From Aculops lycopersici (Eukaryota; Arthropoda; Arachnida; Trombidiformes; Eriophyidae), in assembly GCA_015350385.1 (NCBI GenBank), contig WNKI01000001.1, positions 3,064,895 through 3,128,894 on the forward strand: 64,000 bases of DNA, in the 5' to 3' direction. Below are positions 1 to 10,408 of this stretch, piece after piece. Every line of letters begins with the position of its first letter. Position 1 is the stretch's first letter. Under the pieces are notes generated by a model. The model had not been told where the DNA came from. It saw only the letters and a program-made list of their open reading frames with translations, and ran no database searches. The position numbers were made by a program, and so were the translations under genes.

Positions 1-1429
1 CTTTCTCTTTGTCTCTCATTCTCATTCTCAATTTCATTCTCTTTCTCTTAGATTGGCGATTAAGTCGCAGTTGACTGTGTCGCCCCCTCCAAGCGCATAA
101 ATTTCAATGGCCAACTTGGAAATCTAATCCAATGGAATCAATACGAAACGGAAGCCAACTGCCACTCAATGGATAAACGAATGTGACCCGTCGAAGGAGA
201 TTCAAGGTTAATTGTCGTCTTGGTGGTGGTTTCCTGACGTGAACTTTAGTGGTTCGAGTGGCTCTCACAAGTTGCTTGCTCTCGTGTGGTTTCTGCATTG
301 ATGGCTAAGTGCAAGCTAACCAGTTAGTCAGTCTGCTTGCTTGCTGGCTGGTAGTGACACGTGCCGCGCTAATTGCCTCACATGGCACAAATAATAAGAG
401 CAACCAACGAGCTCATTATAATATCGACTCCATGGCCTGGCGTCCAATTAGACGCCGGCGCTGCGGGATTCTTGTATATGCTATTGTTAGGCGTCCATCT
501 TCAACACTAACCCTTCTTGCTCATTGATAGCGATCCCATAGTGGGCGTTTGACGGCCCATAGTGTGCGTGCGAATGGTGGATTATAGCTGTCGCTTGTTT
601 GAACCTAAAAGTCGCCACGAGCTCCAATGCCAACTGGAAGCAATGGGTCCCTCTTTTGCATGTGCTTTAAAGGAGAACCGGAAACTTCTCTGGGACAAAG
701 AAGACTCGACTGGGGGAGCCGTAGTTTTGACACTAATGAGTCGTCGTCGTCGTCGTTGCCAGCCGGAAGTGGCAACCAGTCTCCGCCTTTGTGTTGCTGC
801 AGAGGCGTTTAATTCCAATATTGCAAACAAACTAACAATGCCACCAGTGGCGATATCAACTAACGCGGCAGTAGTCGTATAGCTGGTGCTATTTTTATAA
901 TTATGAAATACGATTCCAATTTGATAGCATGGCAGGCAAGTCTAGCCGAAACTCTCCTTCTTGTGAGAGAGCCTCGCTATCTGGGATTGCGCTTTCATCA
1001 CTCACCCCTGCTACCGCCATGACAATGGGACCTCACGAGCCGGAAGTAACTGAATAAACTAGACTCTCTAATGCAAAGTAAACTAATTGTGGGCTGGCAA
1101 GGATGCGCTTCTAGTGTTGCAGTCATTCAACATTAGAGTTGGAGCCTCTATTTCAAGGCTGAACCACTTCGTTGAAGCCTGCAGTTGGATCTAACTCGAT
1201 CCTCGGCTCTGAATCATAGTACAAGCATAACTTTGAACTCTTGATGCTGAAATTTCCGAGAGGATTTACTCCAAACGAACATTCTAGAACAAACCCTGGG
1301 CCTCCTGTTTTAGACGACTCAGAGTCTCCATTCACCTCAGGCTTGCTCAACTCTGAGAATCTCGTTATCTATGAATCTAAGATATGAGTACCGTGTAATG
1401 TATATACCAAAGATGTGTGGAAATATGAG
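1..1429. other. No gene recognised
   Basis: The first 50 bases are a pyrimidine (CTTT/TCTC) tract. The remaining sequence has only short open frames without recognisable domains or convincing splice sites. Two CCGGAAG words lie at 763 and 1040. I see no RNA gene here. Confidence 0.5.
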
Positions 1430-2470
1430 AATCACAATGCAGAAAACCGCATCTCGATATCTCTATCTGTATCGAAGTTATACCCTTAAACGTGTTTTAT
1501 GGTTTCCGGAATTATCGGGAATATCACCTATTTCAACACCTCGATTCTTGCATATTTCCACTCCCAGTCATGACCTGCGCAAACCTTTAAGAATTAGTGC
1601 CTACTAGGCCTTTAGTAAGCGCCGGGGCCTCACGAGCACCTAGGGCTTCGAATCAAGGTGGAGCTTGTTCAGAGTTGACAGCAGCGAGTAACGTAGCAGG
1701 AGTAAGTCCGCAAAATTACTCTGAACTTAACGACAAAAACCGTTTTTAGATGACACTTGTATTGCAAAAGTTATTCAAGATACAATGAAAACAACACCTG
1801 CAATCGTCTCAGAAGCTGAATTCTGAGCTTCCGGTTGCGTCGGCATCATGCTATCGTTCGTAGTTCTCGAGATACAAATGTTTTCCAAACGTATTTTTCG
1901 CCAAAATTAACGTCCGAAGCGAACCGAAAGGATTAGCAAAGAAACTTGCATTGCATATAACTGAGTTTCCATCCAGAGGCCCGGAGGCCAAAAGCCGGAG
2001 CCTTCGCTAGCCCACAAAGGGAGGGTCTGAGTGAGGTTACCGAGGGAATGCAGCTTCGGGTTCGGGCTGACGCAGTTGGGTGTCTTTGGAGTTACCGTGG
2101 ATAACGAAAGGGTTAAATTTTATAACCATGGGCGTGAAAATGAGGTCTGTTCACTAAAATAGTCATAATATTGTAATTTGTGGGAATTTTTGCATCAAAT
2201 TTTGTCCACTGACCCGTTACATCACAAGACACATTCCGTGGAGTGCGAAATTTGAGTAACTTCCCGTTTAGCCTGATAGTTGCGGCGACTCAATATCCAT
2301 GGGGACTTGGATAGCTGAGTGGTCGAAGGGCTCAATCTCTCAGGCGATGTGCAGCTACAAACGTATCGATTTACTCATCGTCTCGAGTCAATTTGAAGTC
2401 AAAATCCAATAAATTTAAAGATTGGTGACCTTCGGCCTCAGAAAGTGTTTCACTTCAATTGAGCCAAATA
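1430..2470 (+). repeat. Interspersed repeat, diverged copy A
   Basis: This stretch aligns by eye with 47235-48345 (+) and with the reverse complement of 58790-59890. It begins near an ACCGCATCTCG block (about 1448) and passes through a core at 1731-1855 that differs from the second copy at one base. It ends with a tRNA-like block and an A/T-rich tail. Flanks of the core look about 80-90% identical, so this is an older copy than the two arms at 47 and 59 kb. It has no long open frame and no reverse transcriptase or transposase, so it is a non-autonomous repeat of unknown class. Both ends are approximate. Confidence 0.75.
2301..2400 (+). other. tRNA-like module with Pol III A and B boxes (copy A)
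   Basis: TAGCTGAGTGG at 2312-2322 fits the A-box consensus TRGYNNANNGG. It is followed by GTCGAAGG, as in Leu/Ser tRNAs. TCTCGAGTC at 2381-2389 is a weaker B-box match (7 of 9). The same pair recurs in both other copies. I could not fold it into a full cloverleaf, so it is not called a tRNA gene. A tRNA-derived SINE part is the likeliest reading. Confidence 0.45.
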
Positions 2471-4936
2471 ATTTCTGCACCTGTTGAAATTTTGCCATGA
2501 GAGTGGCGATACACACTCCCGACAACTCAAGCTGATTCGTTTGCTAATTCTGCTTCTCTCTTTGATTCAAGTCGCATACTAATGGCTAATTTCTAACTCG
2601 GTCAGCTCGATCCCTAAATCCGTCCGGCTCGCTGGTTACTTAGACTGACAAATTTGCGACCACTTACAGCTGGAAAGTCATTATGCATGCATTGGTGGGC
2701 GCGATAGGGTTTATGTTTGCGATGGTTACTGGAGAATGAACTGGAAGAGAATGAACCATATGATGGTGCGTGATCCCGCAAGTTGCGGGACCCACTAACA
2801 TCCAAATCCGCCGGCTACAGTGTATTCTGTCGATTAGAGTCAATGGAAGGAAGAGAGTTCATAGAAGCGTGGCGGCGGACGGAAATAGTTTCTGCGGGAA
2901 GTGTTATTGCCAAGATCAAATAAGCACCGCGGCGCCGGGTATACAGGTAGCTAGCTAGAAAAAGTATGGGAATTTTGCGCGAGAGAAAGAGTCAACTTGG
3001 GCTTGTGGTAAATTCTATCCAGCACTCAGTCTCCAGGTGTCTAGTCAAACTGGCAACAACGTTGCCAGTTTGATAATCCTTCCCGATTGAGAATAATGGA
3101 AGCAGTAGCGGCGGCGGCGGCGGCTCGACCACGACTAGCAAAAGCAGATTCCATTTCTAAACCTTAAACAGAGAGCCAAAACCACCGAGCCAACGATGCA
3201 GCAAACTAATTCGGTCGCGTCAGACCCGGACACTCTCGAGCTTAGAGCTCGTTGTCGACGACACCACAAAGCTTGTGTCAGCCAGCGTCTGTTTCATGGT
3301 CACGCTTCTCGCGCCCGTCATGCTAATGGCTAACTCAATTGTCATCCTGTGTTGCTTGGGCGCTATTCTGGTTTTGGAGTTGGTTCCAATTCCAATTCCA
3401 AACTCAAAGCGGTTGGCGGAGCTTGAGGTTGGATGCAACGGCGCGAGTTTACATCGCCGGAAGTAGCACAGTCCGCTATATTGTTGCTCTATCTTTTCTC
3501 GCACGCCACTCACCCAAAACACTAAAGCTATTTTAAGCCTGAGCTGCTCACCTGGAGCAACTCCAAAGTTCAATGGCACTTTTCGCCTGAAGTTTAGATG
3601 TTGCAGAGAGTAAAAGACACTCGCTCACGCACTTGCAATGCGAACTTGGCGCTTTTTGGTGGTTGTTGTTAAAGGGCCTTCAGGTAGGGGAGCGAGTCCT
3701 TTGCAAAAGGTCAGGCGCAATCGGTTGGCATAGCGCCGTGCCTCGGCTCATGCGGGAGCAAAGTCCACCTGGCGGCGGTCGAGCTGGTGCCTGGCTCGAC
3801 TTTTTGTGTGTTGGTCTGATCATCATCATCAGCACCGATTGTTACAGGTGCGCAATCTAGCCGCCAGCTTATTACATCTCGAGTTGATGCAGATCAATGG
3901 ATTAGCAATCAGTACAAACGCTCGGCAGACTGACCAGAGTAGTCACTCTGACGTCAGGTAGGTGGACGCCCCGTCAAATGCGGACGCTGGCTAGACGATC
4001 AGGAAATGGTTCAACCCAGTTTAATTAGTCACTAGGTTGTTGTTGTTGTTGTTGTTAGTTCCCCTTTGTACGTATCGCTTTGTATGCAATTCTTTGTCGA
4101 AGTAACTACAGTCGGCGCGATGGATTCGAGTTGCCTTACGGATGGTAAGACTGAAGGGCTGGTACGGTAATCGAATACTATGGTCTACCTCAACCGATTT
4201 GGTCCACCCGAATCTCTGATGTTTGTGTGCGAGATTCCCGGTACCAAAACAATACAAGTGTCTGTTTGGATTTAGGTAAACGAAACTCAGCACAAACACC
4301 GTTTCTACAAGAAAGACAAGACCTATGGTTATTCCTCAAATCCCCCCCCCCCAAAGCTAGTTGCCTTTAGGCACCTACAAGCTTATGTACTTTTTGGGGG
4401 ACCTCGGTGAGGTGAGAGCATATCTTTTTGGACCACTCCATTGAAAATACATAGAGTCAGGCTAACACACTGAGCGTACGGCGCACGAAGCGAACGCTTC
4501 GAATCAGCCCCGCCACCGCCGCGTTGTGGCGTCAGATTATTACACGCGCTCTGTGTGTGAAAGTCGCAGACAAAAATAAACAAAATATTTGCTCGCGTAT
4601 TTACTCCCTGAACGAGGTGCTGGCGGCCGTACTTTGTGCAAGTCATTTTAGGTTTTATTATTATTCGATCAATCTCCACGATTGGCTCACCATCAATCGA
4701 TTTGTCACCAGGTTAACGAGATCCATTTTCCATGTGACATTTATAATTGTTACACAACTGTTACCTGGTTGTATGATATTGTTGCGATCTAAAAGAGGAA
4801 AAATTATTCACCTACTCAAGAAAGAACTGAAAAGTAGAGAAAATTTGAAGAGGAGATAGAATTATTAGTGTTAATTAGGCTTAGAAGTAAGTTGAGGAAA
4901 GAATTTTAGACCAAATAGTTCAAAACACATACCAAA
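2471..4936. other. No gene recognised
   Basis: There are no convincing coding exons. The stretch contains a perfect hairpin (3045-3073), a GGC run near 3111, a TTG run near 4036 and a C-run near 4345. Up to three CAGGTAG words occur (about 2945, 3680, 3957). The last 200 bases should hold the promoter and 5' leader of the TYW2 gene, but I see no TATA box. Confidence 0.5.
3045..3073. repeat. Perfect 13-bp inverted repeat, 3-base loop
   Basis: The left arm TCAAACTGGCAAC (3045-3057) and right arm GTTGCCAGTTTGA (3061-3073) are exact reverse complements around the loop AAC. It has no coding context. It could form a cruciform, or be a relic of a small element. Confidence 0.85.
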
Positions 4937-6001
4937 ATGTTCCATCGAATGTCAAATTATGGAGAAACGGAGGCGAGGCCCATGGTAACGCTGACAAAAG
5001 ATTTAATCAAAAAGCTTATGCCCAAATTCAAGAGGCACGAAGATTTGATTGTCATCCAAGAGTCAGCTTGGGAGGAGTTTAAGAAGTCGCTACCAATTCC
5101 AGTTGTCAAGGAGGAGAACAGTCCATTTACAATCGACGACGACGAGCTAGCATCTCTCGTTTGTCAGACAGTTCAAAAGCCACCTTGCAATCGGTTGGCC
5201 GTGGAGAAGGGGATCAAAAATGATGATTACCGAACACCCGACGTGGAGTTGATTTTGGGCGATCATGGGATTGTAAATCACAAAGAGAATCATATCATTT
5301 ATCAATTTGATGCAACAAAATGCATGTTTTCCTTTGGAAACATCAATGAGAAGATGCGAATGGGCGAGTTGAATTGCACCGACGAGATTGTGGTTGATCT
5401 CTTTGCAGGTATTGGATATTTCTCACTACCTCTACTTGTTCACGCCAAAGCTCGGCACTTGTATGCTTGCGAATGGAATCCAGATGCAATCGATGCCCTA
5501 AAGAAGAATTTAGTTTTAAACAAGATAGACCCAAGCAGATATACAGTAATAGAGGGTGACAATCGATCCAATAGACCGACTGATGTGGCTCAGAGGGTTA
5601 TCTTGGGCATCCTACCGAGTTGTATCGATTGGATGCAAACCGCGTTCGAGTGTGTGGATAAAAGAACCGGCGCCATGTTGCATTGTCACGATTTAATTGA
5701 AACCAAGCCGAACTCAGCGTCAAGTGAAAGCAACAACGCGGATACCTCACCGATATCATCCAATCACGAAGACAGTAACTTAGAGCCAGTTCACACCAAT
5801 GACATTGAATTCAATGCCTTCGAAGCAAAAGCGCAAACTTTAATCGATCGCATCAAGGACGAGGTGGATGCTCACGATCTACGAGCCTCATTAGTTCAAA
5901 TTCAACCCGTTAAATCTTACGCCCCTCACATAACCCACGTTGTGTTTGATATAAAGATTGAACCGAAAATTAAGAACCTGATTAGGATACCACCTCTATA
6001 G
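4937..6001 (+). CDS. TYW2: tRNA wybutosine-synthesizing protein 2 (TYW2/TRMT12)
   Basis: The 354-residue single-exon protein transfers the 3-amino-3-carboxypropyl group of S-adenosylmethionine to the tricyclic base at position 37 of tRNA-Phe, in the cytosolic wybutosine pathway. Recognition rests on several family blocks. GDHG starts near residue 108, followed by a CMFSFGNINEKMRM block. The SAM-binding motif VVDLFAGIGYFSLP starts at residue 152. CEWNPDA starts near 178, GDNR lies near 208, and IQPVKSYAPH starts near 322. These match animal TYW2 better than TRM5, the related tRNA guanine-N1 methyltransferase. The ATG is preceded by AAA at -4 to -2, a good context. Human TYW2 is about 450 residues; this one begins close to the LTKDLIKKLMPKFKRHEDL segment and lacks the extra N-terminus. 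No frameshift is visible. I saw no AATAAA in the first few hundred bases after the stop. Confidence 0.93.
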   Translation: MFHRMSNYGETEARPMVTLTKDLIKKLMPKFKRHEDLIVIQESAWEEFKKSLPIPVVKEENSPFTIDDDELASLVCQTVQKPPCNRLAVEKGIKNDDYRTPDVELILGDHGIVNHKENHIIYQFDATKCMFSFGNINEKMRMGELNCTDEIVVDLFAGIGYFSLPLLVHAKARHLYACEWNPDAIDALKKNLVLNKIDPSRYTVIEGDNRSNRPTDVAQRVILGILPSCIDWMQTAFECVDKRTGAMLHCHDLIETKPNSASSESNNADTSPISSNHEDSNLEPVHTNDIEFNAFEAKAQTLIDRIKDEVDAHDLRASLVQIQPVKSYAPHITHVVFDIKIEPKIKNLIRIPPL

Positions 6002-7077
6002 CAACAGGTTAGCTAATCACCAGTTTTTAGTTTCCGATATATTGGGACCACAAGATATGGGGTATTCTTTAGGACTGCCAAAACATTGGAATTCACATAG
6101 TAAATCAACATTGCACTGTATGGACGCTCACAAGGGCGCTCATCCAAATCTTTCCAATCTCAAGTATTTCTTGACACTTATTTGAATTTTGCATAACTCT
6201 TTCTTCAAATTTGCCATGCAGTTTGCAAGGAAGGTGACCTCGTAGCGGCTCTTTTGCAGATTTTTAGAACTATGCCAGAAAAACAACAAATATCAAGTTA
6301 TAAGGCACCGGTAAGGTATAGAAAAATGTCTGGACGGATCTTGTTTAGTTTATTGTTGTTCAATCTGCAAGATTCAAGATTTACTTAGTTTTAGAACCCT
6401 AAAACTATGGGTTGAATTAACGTTATGAAAATATGGCTTCCCTTTCCTCTCAATTCGTGGCGCAAGAGAAACGTGGTTTGGTTTATGCTCATCGCAGCCC
6501 TCGAGGAGGATGCCTCATTCAATGTATACATTTGGTGTAGTTTTCTCGGGTGGGAGTGAGAGTGTCACACAAAGGTCATGCAGTCGAGTTTCCGGAGAGT
6601 CGAAGTTGTTTTGAGGTGAGCCAAGTTACGCGAACGATTATATGGCGCTCGGTGGTTGTTCGGTCCAGTAGGTTTGCTGATCTGTTTTCTCAAAGTCTTC
6701 TTGAGTGTAACTGACCAATTTGATTGGCTCACATGGCGTCCTCGGCCACCGCATCTGATTGGTCACTTTCATCAATCATCATGCTCTTTCGCTGGTTTAG
6801 ATCGTGGGTTGATTGGAAAATCCTCCCTCTTGCAAACTTCTCGAATGGTTCTCCTACAACATCTTCGTGTCTTCGATATGTCCATTATGTGTTATGATTT
6901 GTCGCTGGTGGTAAATAGTGGCAGTTTGTGTCACTCATATATCTCTCAGTTCACCCATTATCATGGGCCAAAGAATAACTAGATGCTCATATCTAGAATG
7001 TGACTGTGAGAAAAAGTATGGATCGAACATTATTAAAGGGTGTAGTCAATTGCGAAAGTTTTTTTAAGGTTAACACA
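6002..7077. other. Intergenic, no gene recognised
   Basis: This lies between the TYW2 stop and the end of the convergent bHLH gene. The longest open frame (about 6656-6982, starting at TTG) has no recognisable domain. A CCCTTTAATAATG block on the minus strand (about 7030-7042) could be an alternative weak polyadenylation region for the bHLH gene. Confidence 0.5.
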
Positions 7078-7083
7078 TTTATT
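7078..7083 (-). terminator. AATAAA overlapping the bHLH stop codon
   Basis: On the minus strand the last codons read CAA TAA A, so AATAAA (7083 to 7078) shares bases with the TAA stop (7081-7079). If used, the 3' UTR would be only about 10-30 bases. Confidence 0.5.
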
Positions 7084-7420
7084 GAGTAAAATTAATTTTC
7101 TCATTATTATCACTGCTTACGATCCTTGCAAGCGCTTCAATGTACTCCTTTGCCTGGACTAAAACATCGTATTTGGACTTGTTCTCAGCGTCGGCCAATC
7201 TTTGCCTAAGCTGATCATAGGCCTTGTTGAGTAGATGCATCCGCTTCCGCTCCCTCGCATTGGCGGCCAGTCGTTTTCTGCGATCCGCTGCGGGATTTGT
7301 GGCTCTTCTAATTGACTTTTTGAACTGAAGTTTTGTTGCTGATATTGTGGAGGTTGTCGACGACGAGCATGAGCTTGCTGTCGATATTGGACTTCCGAGG
7401 GAACCTGTTGATTTTGCCAT
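7079..7420 (-). CDS. Small atonal-group bHLH transcription factor
   Basis: A 113-residue protein, nearly half of it one DNA-binding domain. A Ser/Thr-rich leader (residues 1-36) precedes a basic region RKRLAANARERKRM (about 47-60), helix 1 LNKAYDQLRQRL, a short loop, and helix 2 KYDVLVQAKEYIEALARI. The RLAANARER signature is that of the atonal/amos/cato/neurogenin superfamily of nuclear E-box binders that specify neural and sensory cells. Glu and Arg of the basic region, which contact the CANNTG core, are present. The loop is three residues shorter than in atonal, and the conserved VVP is absent. Start choice: the exon follows an acceptor at 7475, and the first in-frame codon after it is TGA, so translation cannot come from an upstream exon in this frame. 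The first ATG is at 7420; a GTG at 7453 was not used. The subfamily is unresolved. Confidence 0.85.
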   Translation of the reverse strand: MAKSTGSLGSPISTASSCSSSTTSTISATKLQFKKSIRRATNPAADRRKRLAANARERKRMHLLNKAYDQLRQRLADAENKSKYDVLVQAKEYIEALARIVSSDNNEKINFTQ

Positions 7421-7510
7421 CTTGCTCTTTTCTCTCTTCCATTTGATGTCCACTGTTTGCGCTCCAAAATTTCACTGAGAGATAGAGGGAGAGAGGGAGA
7501 GGGAGGTTAT
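7421..7510 (-). promoter_or_regulatory. 5' UTR exon start and splice acceptor of bHLH gene
   Basis: On the minus strand a 25-base run of almost pure C/T ends in TCTCAG, with the exon starting at 7474. The first triplet in the bHLH frame is TGA. So the intron lies in the 5' UTR and the promoter is further up, above 7.5 kb. Confidence 0.65.
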
Positions 7511-10198
7511 AGGTGAGGTGCAACATGTTGCTGAGTTGCAGATTGCTCATGCGCAGTTGAGGTTCACAACTCCAACTCCAGACTCCGATGATTCCGACGT
7601 CCACCTTGTGATTTAGAACTAACTGCAAGTTTCCCCCCCCCTGCCATTCCCCTTGGCGCATTAATTTGCTCTCTCTTTGTGTTGTGTGGATTGAGGCTGG
7701 ATTTAAGCACCCAATGCAATACTGTGATCTAATTTTTTTTTGTGGTGAAGGCGGTGTCACCATCCACAACATACCTGTGTTCTACACATTTAATTTTGAG
7801 TCACCTACACGTTGAATACTGTACATGTATATGAGACGATTGCGTGACGGCGAGCTGACGTAATAGATGTCGCGCGACGGCCAACACTTCAATTGCTACG
7901 CCACAAAGTTGAATTCAATGGCTGGAGTGGCGACGGCGGCGGCGGCTCGCCCACTGTCATTAAGTTGCTCACTGCGATTGTTGGCAGTAGGTCCACTTTT
8001 TCAGTAGTCGCATTGCGGTGGGCAGCCAACAAGTGGCCACTTGTTGAATTAGAGGGCCACTTGTTTATTGGCCGCAAGGGAACACGGCACAGCGAGTGGA
8101 TAGCACGCGCGCCGCTCGGCCGGACGACAAACTAAATTCTTCTCGTGGTCCAGTCGGTCAGTCTGCTGTGCTATCGACGCCGAGGAGAGTGGAAGTGGAA
8201 AGAAGGAGAAGCCACTTGAAGTGTTTTAAGTCCATCAACTGGACTAATTGTAATTTCGATTTCAATACTCTAATCTTTAGTCACTTTTTAATGTTTGTTA
8301 AGTGACCAAAAATTGAGCAAATAGAGAGGAAAACAATAGACTAAAACTAAAGAGATTGCAGTTTTTTCTTCTCTTGATTGATGCCACACGCGCGCTGTCA
8401 GTATTGGTCCAGTGAGAAATTTGCCAAACTAAATCAAATATGTTTATATATTCTGCTCTAATTGATTAGCCTTAATTTGAAATTTCATATTCCGAACACT
8501 AATCCCCTGATCCAGTTGCTCGAGTTACTGGTTCACAACTGGAGTTTAGAATCAGCAAACATTCTCTTTGAAACCAAGCAAGAAGCTCGAATCGCATCGT
8601 GCAACCAGTTTGCTGCAAGTGCATGCACCAGAGATTTGATTTTCTATCAGAAAAGCAAGAGGAAACAAAAACTTGGTCGTGAGAGCTGCCATTAGCCACA
8701 TCAGTAGACTCTTGGCTATTGGATTTGGTTGAGTAAATTTGCCAGGTAGTCAAGTTGGTAGCCGACTGTATGGCACACGATGTTTGTCGGTCTCAGTTTT
8801 CTAGTTAGTAGTGAGATAAATGCTTGCCCGCTCTCTTATTTGCGTGGATCAGTAGCTAAACCTCGTAACGTGTACGTGATCGCCTTGAAACTTCGCCTTC
8901 GACGCACTCACATCGTTGCTCATCTAACTTATGAAATGGAAAACCAGCGCCAGGTAACACGATCCGAGTTTCTCAGGTGAGCCTCAGAGTCTCTCCCGTG
9001 GATTGAACTTTAATTGCAAGAATGATGACGGTAGCAGTGGCAAAATTGACGACGATAAAAGAGCAACTCTCCTTTTGACGATCAAAAGGGAGAAAGAGGA
9101 GAATTTGTGCTGTTAAAATGAGAATAGTGAAAAAAAAGGAAATTTCTAACTTCAGTTGCCAACTTTCGGCAGGTAAAACTAGTAGCTTTTCCGCAACCTT
9201 TAACTAAACCACCAGTTGGCTGTATTCAAATCAGCCAAAATGCATGTTTCTCTGGTCGATTGTTGCAACCTCTTGTCGTCGCCATTGCGAGTTGAAGTCC
9301 TCTTGGCGCCCAACTTCAAAGAGGCAAAAAGAGCAGCCACTGATGAGATCGCTTGCTACCACGATTACTATTGCCATTTCAGTTCCATTACCTGAGCTGA
9401 ATATCATTGCGTAACAGCAACTCCAGCACCTCAATCAGCGCGTCGTGTTTGCCGCTGGTAAACGATTGAATTACTTAGGAAGAGAGGGAGAGAGCCAATC
9501 GATCATTTAACGGACGAGAAAGAGGATTCAAGTGCCGCCGGTTGATTGAGACATCGATCATTGCCATTGTGACCACTTGAGCTATCATGCAACCTAGACA
9601 GCAAGATAGATAGAAAACTCAATTTGATGTTGAGGTCGGAGCTGTAGTTCGAGTGCGAGTTTTTTAAATGAGTGGAGGAAAAACTTGGTTGGTGGAATTG
9701 ACGTAATCTTGTAAACTTCCCTCCCAGGTGAGAAGTGTTGTTAGCTCACACTTTAAATACAAAAAAGAATAATCGGAGTAGTAACTGTCTCTCTTATTTT
9801 TCTAACAGACTGGGAGAGTGAGGTGATGATTAGGTGTGTTTAAGTGTCGGCAACTATACAAAAATCATCACAATAGCGGCACTCACCTCTTTGTTAGTTG
9901 GTCTCTTGGGCGTTACCGTGCATCAATACAAATTTGTTTCTCTTTTCCTCTCTTCACCAAAAAAAGTCGTGAGAAATTAACTCGATGAACTCTCCTGAAC
10001 AACAGCCAGCTATTGAGCTAGCTAACTAGCTGGCTAGCTGTCGAGAAAAACGGGAGCAAATGAGCTTGTCGTGCGCCCAGGTTGCGACAAATACCATTGC
10101 ACAGAGTTTTTGTAGGTGTTAACACTATAACTTGGACTGATGAGAGAGGGGATGTTGCGCAACCAAGTTACGCGCAATCAACAAGTAACTGATCTGTC
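7511..10198. other. Non-coding region upstream of bHLH gene
   Basis: No coding exon is recognised on either strand. The region holds the E-box palindrome at 8027-8046, further CACTTG sites (8055 and nearby) and several CAGGTA/CAGGTG words. It lies directly 5' of the minus-strand bHLH gene, so cis-regulatory sequence is plausible. This is inference. Confidence 0.45.
8027..8066. promoter_or_regulatory. Palindromic CAAGTG E-box cluster
   Basis: CAACAAGTGG at 8027-8036 is followed immediately by its exact reverse complement (8037-8046), giving a perfect 20-bp palindrome. A further GGCCACTTGT lies at 8055-8064. CAAGTG/CACTTG is a CANNTG E-box and also resembles the NK-2 class site. The position about 600 bases above the bHLH exon suggests auto- or cross-regulation, unproven. 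Confidence 0.5.
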
Positions 10199-10220
10199 AT
10201 GGAATCAGAATCAGATCCCC

Positions 10221-10279
<59 letters not shown>

Positions 10280-10408
10280 CTAGAAGCTGTGAGACAACTT
10301 GATGCTAAATCTAATAGACTAACCAAGCCGGGTGTCAGACTCGAGCGACCAAATCATTGTGTCGTGTGCGTGTTTCTACGTGTGTCGGCGCTCGAGGTCC
10401 AAGAGTAA
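10199..10408 (+). CDS. Possible polyglutamine ORF or first coding exon
   Basis: ATG in a fair context (GTCATGG) opens MESESDP, followed by about 20 glutamines from a CAA repeat (10220-10280) and a 42-residue tail to a stop. No domain, no paralogue and no downstream exon was recognised. It may be only a microsatellite inside a chance frame; a real first exon of a gene with long introns cannot be excluded. Confidence 0.2.
10220..10280 (+). repeat. (CAA)n microsatellite
   Basis: About 20 uninterrupted CAA units. Confidence 0.95.

Noticed and set aside
2301..2400. Functional tRNA-Leu or tRNA-Ser gene
   Set aside because: A and B boxes are present but I could not form a complete acceptor stem and cloverleaf.
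6656..6982. 108-codon plus ORF after TYW2
   Set aside because: Starts at TTG, no domain, and composition like surrounding non-coding DNA.
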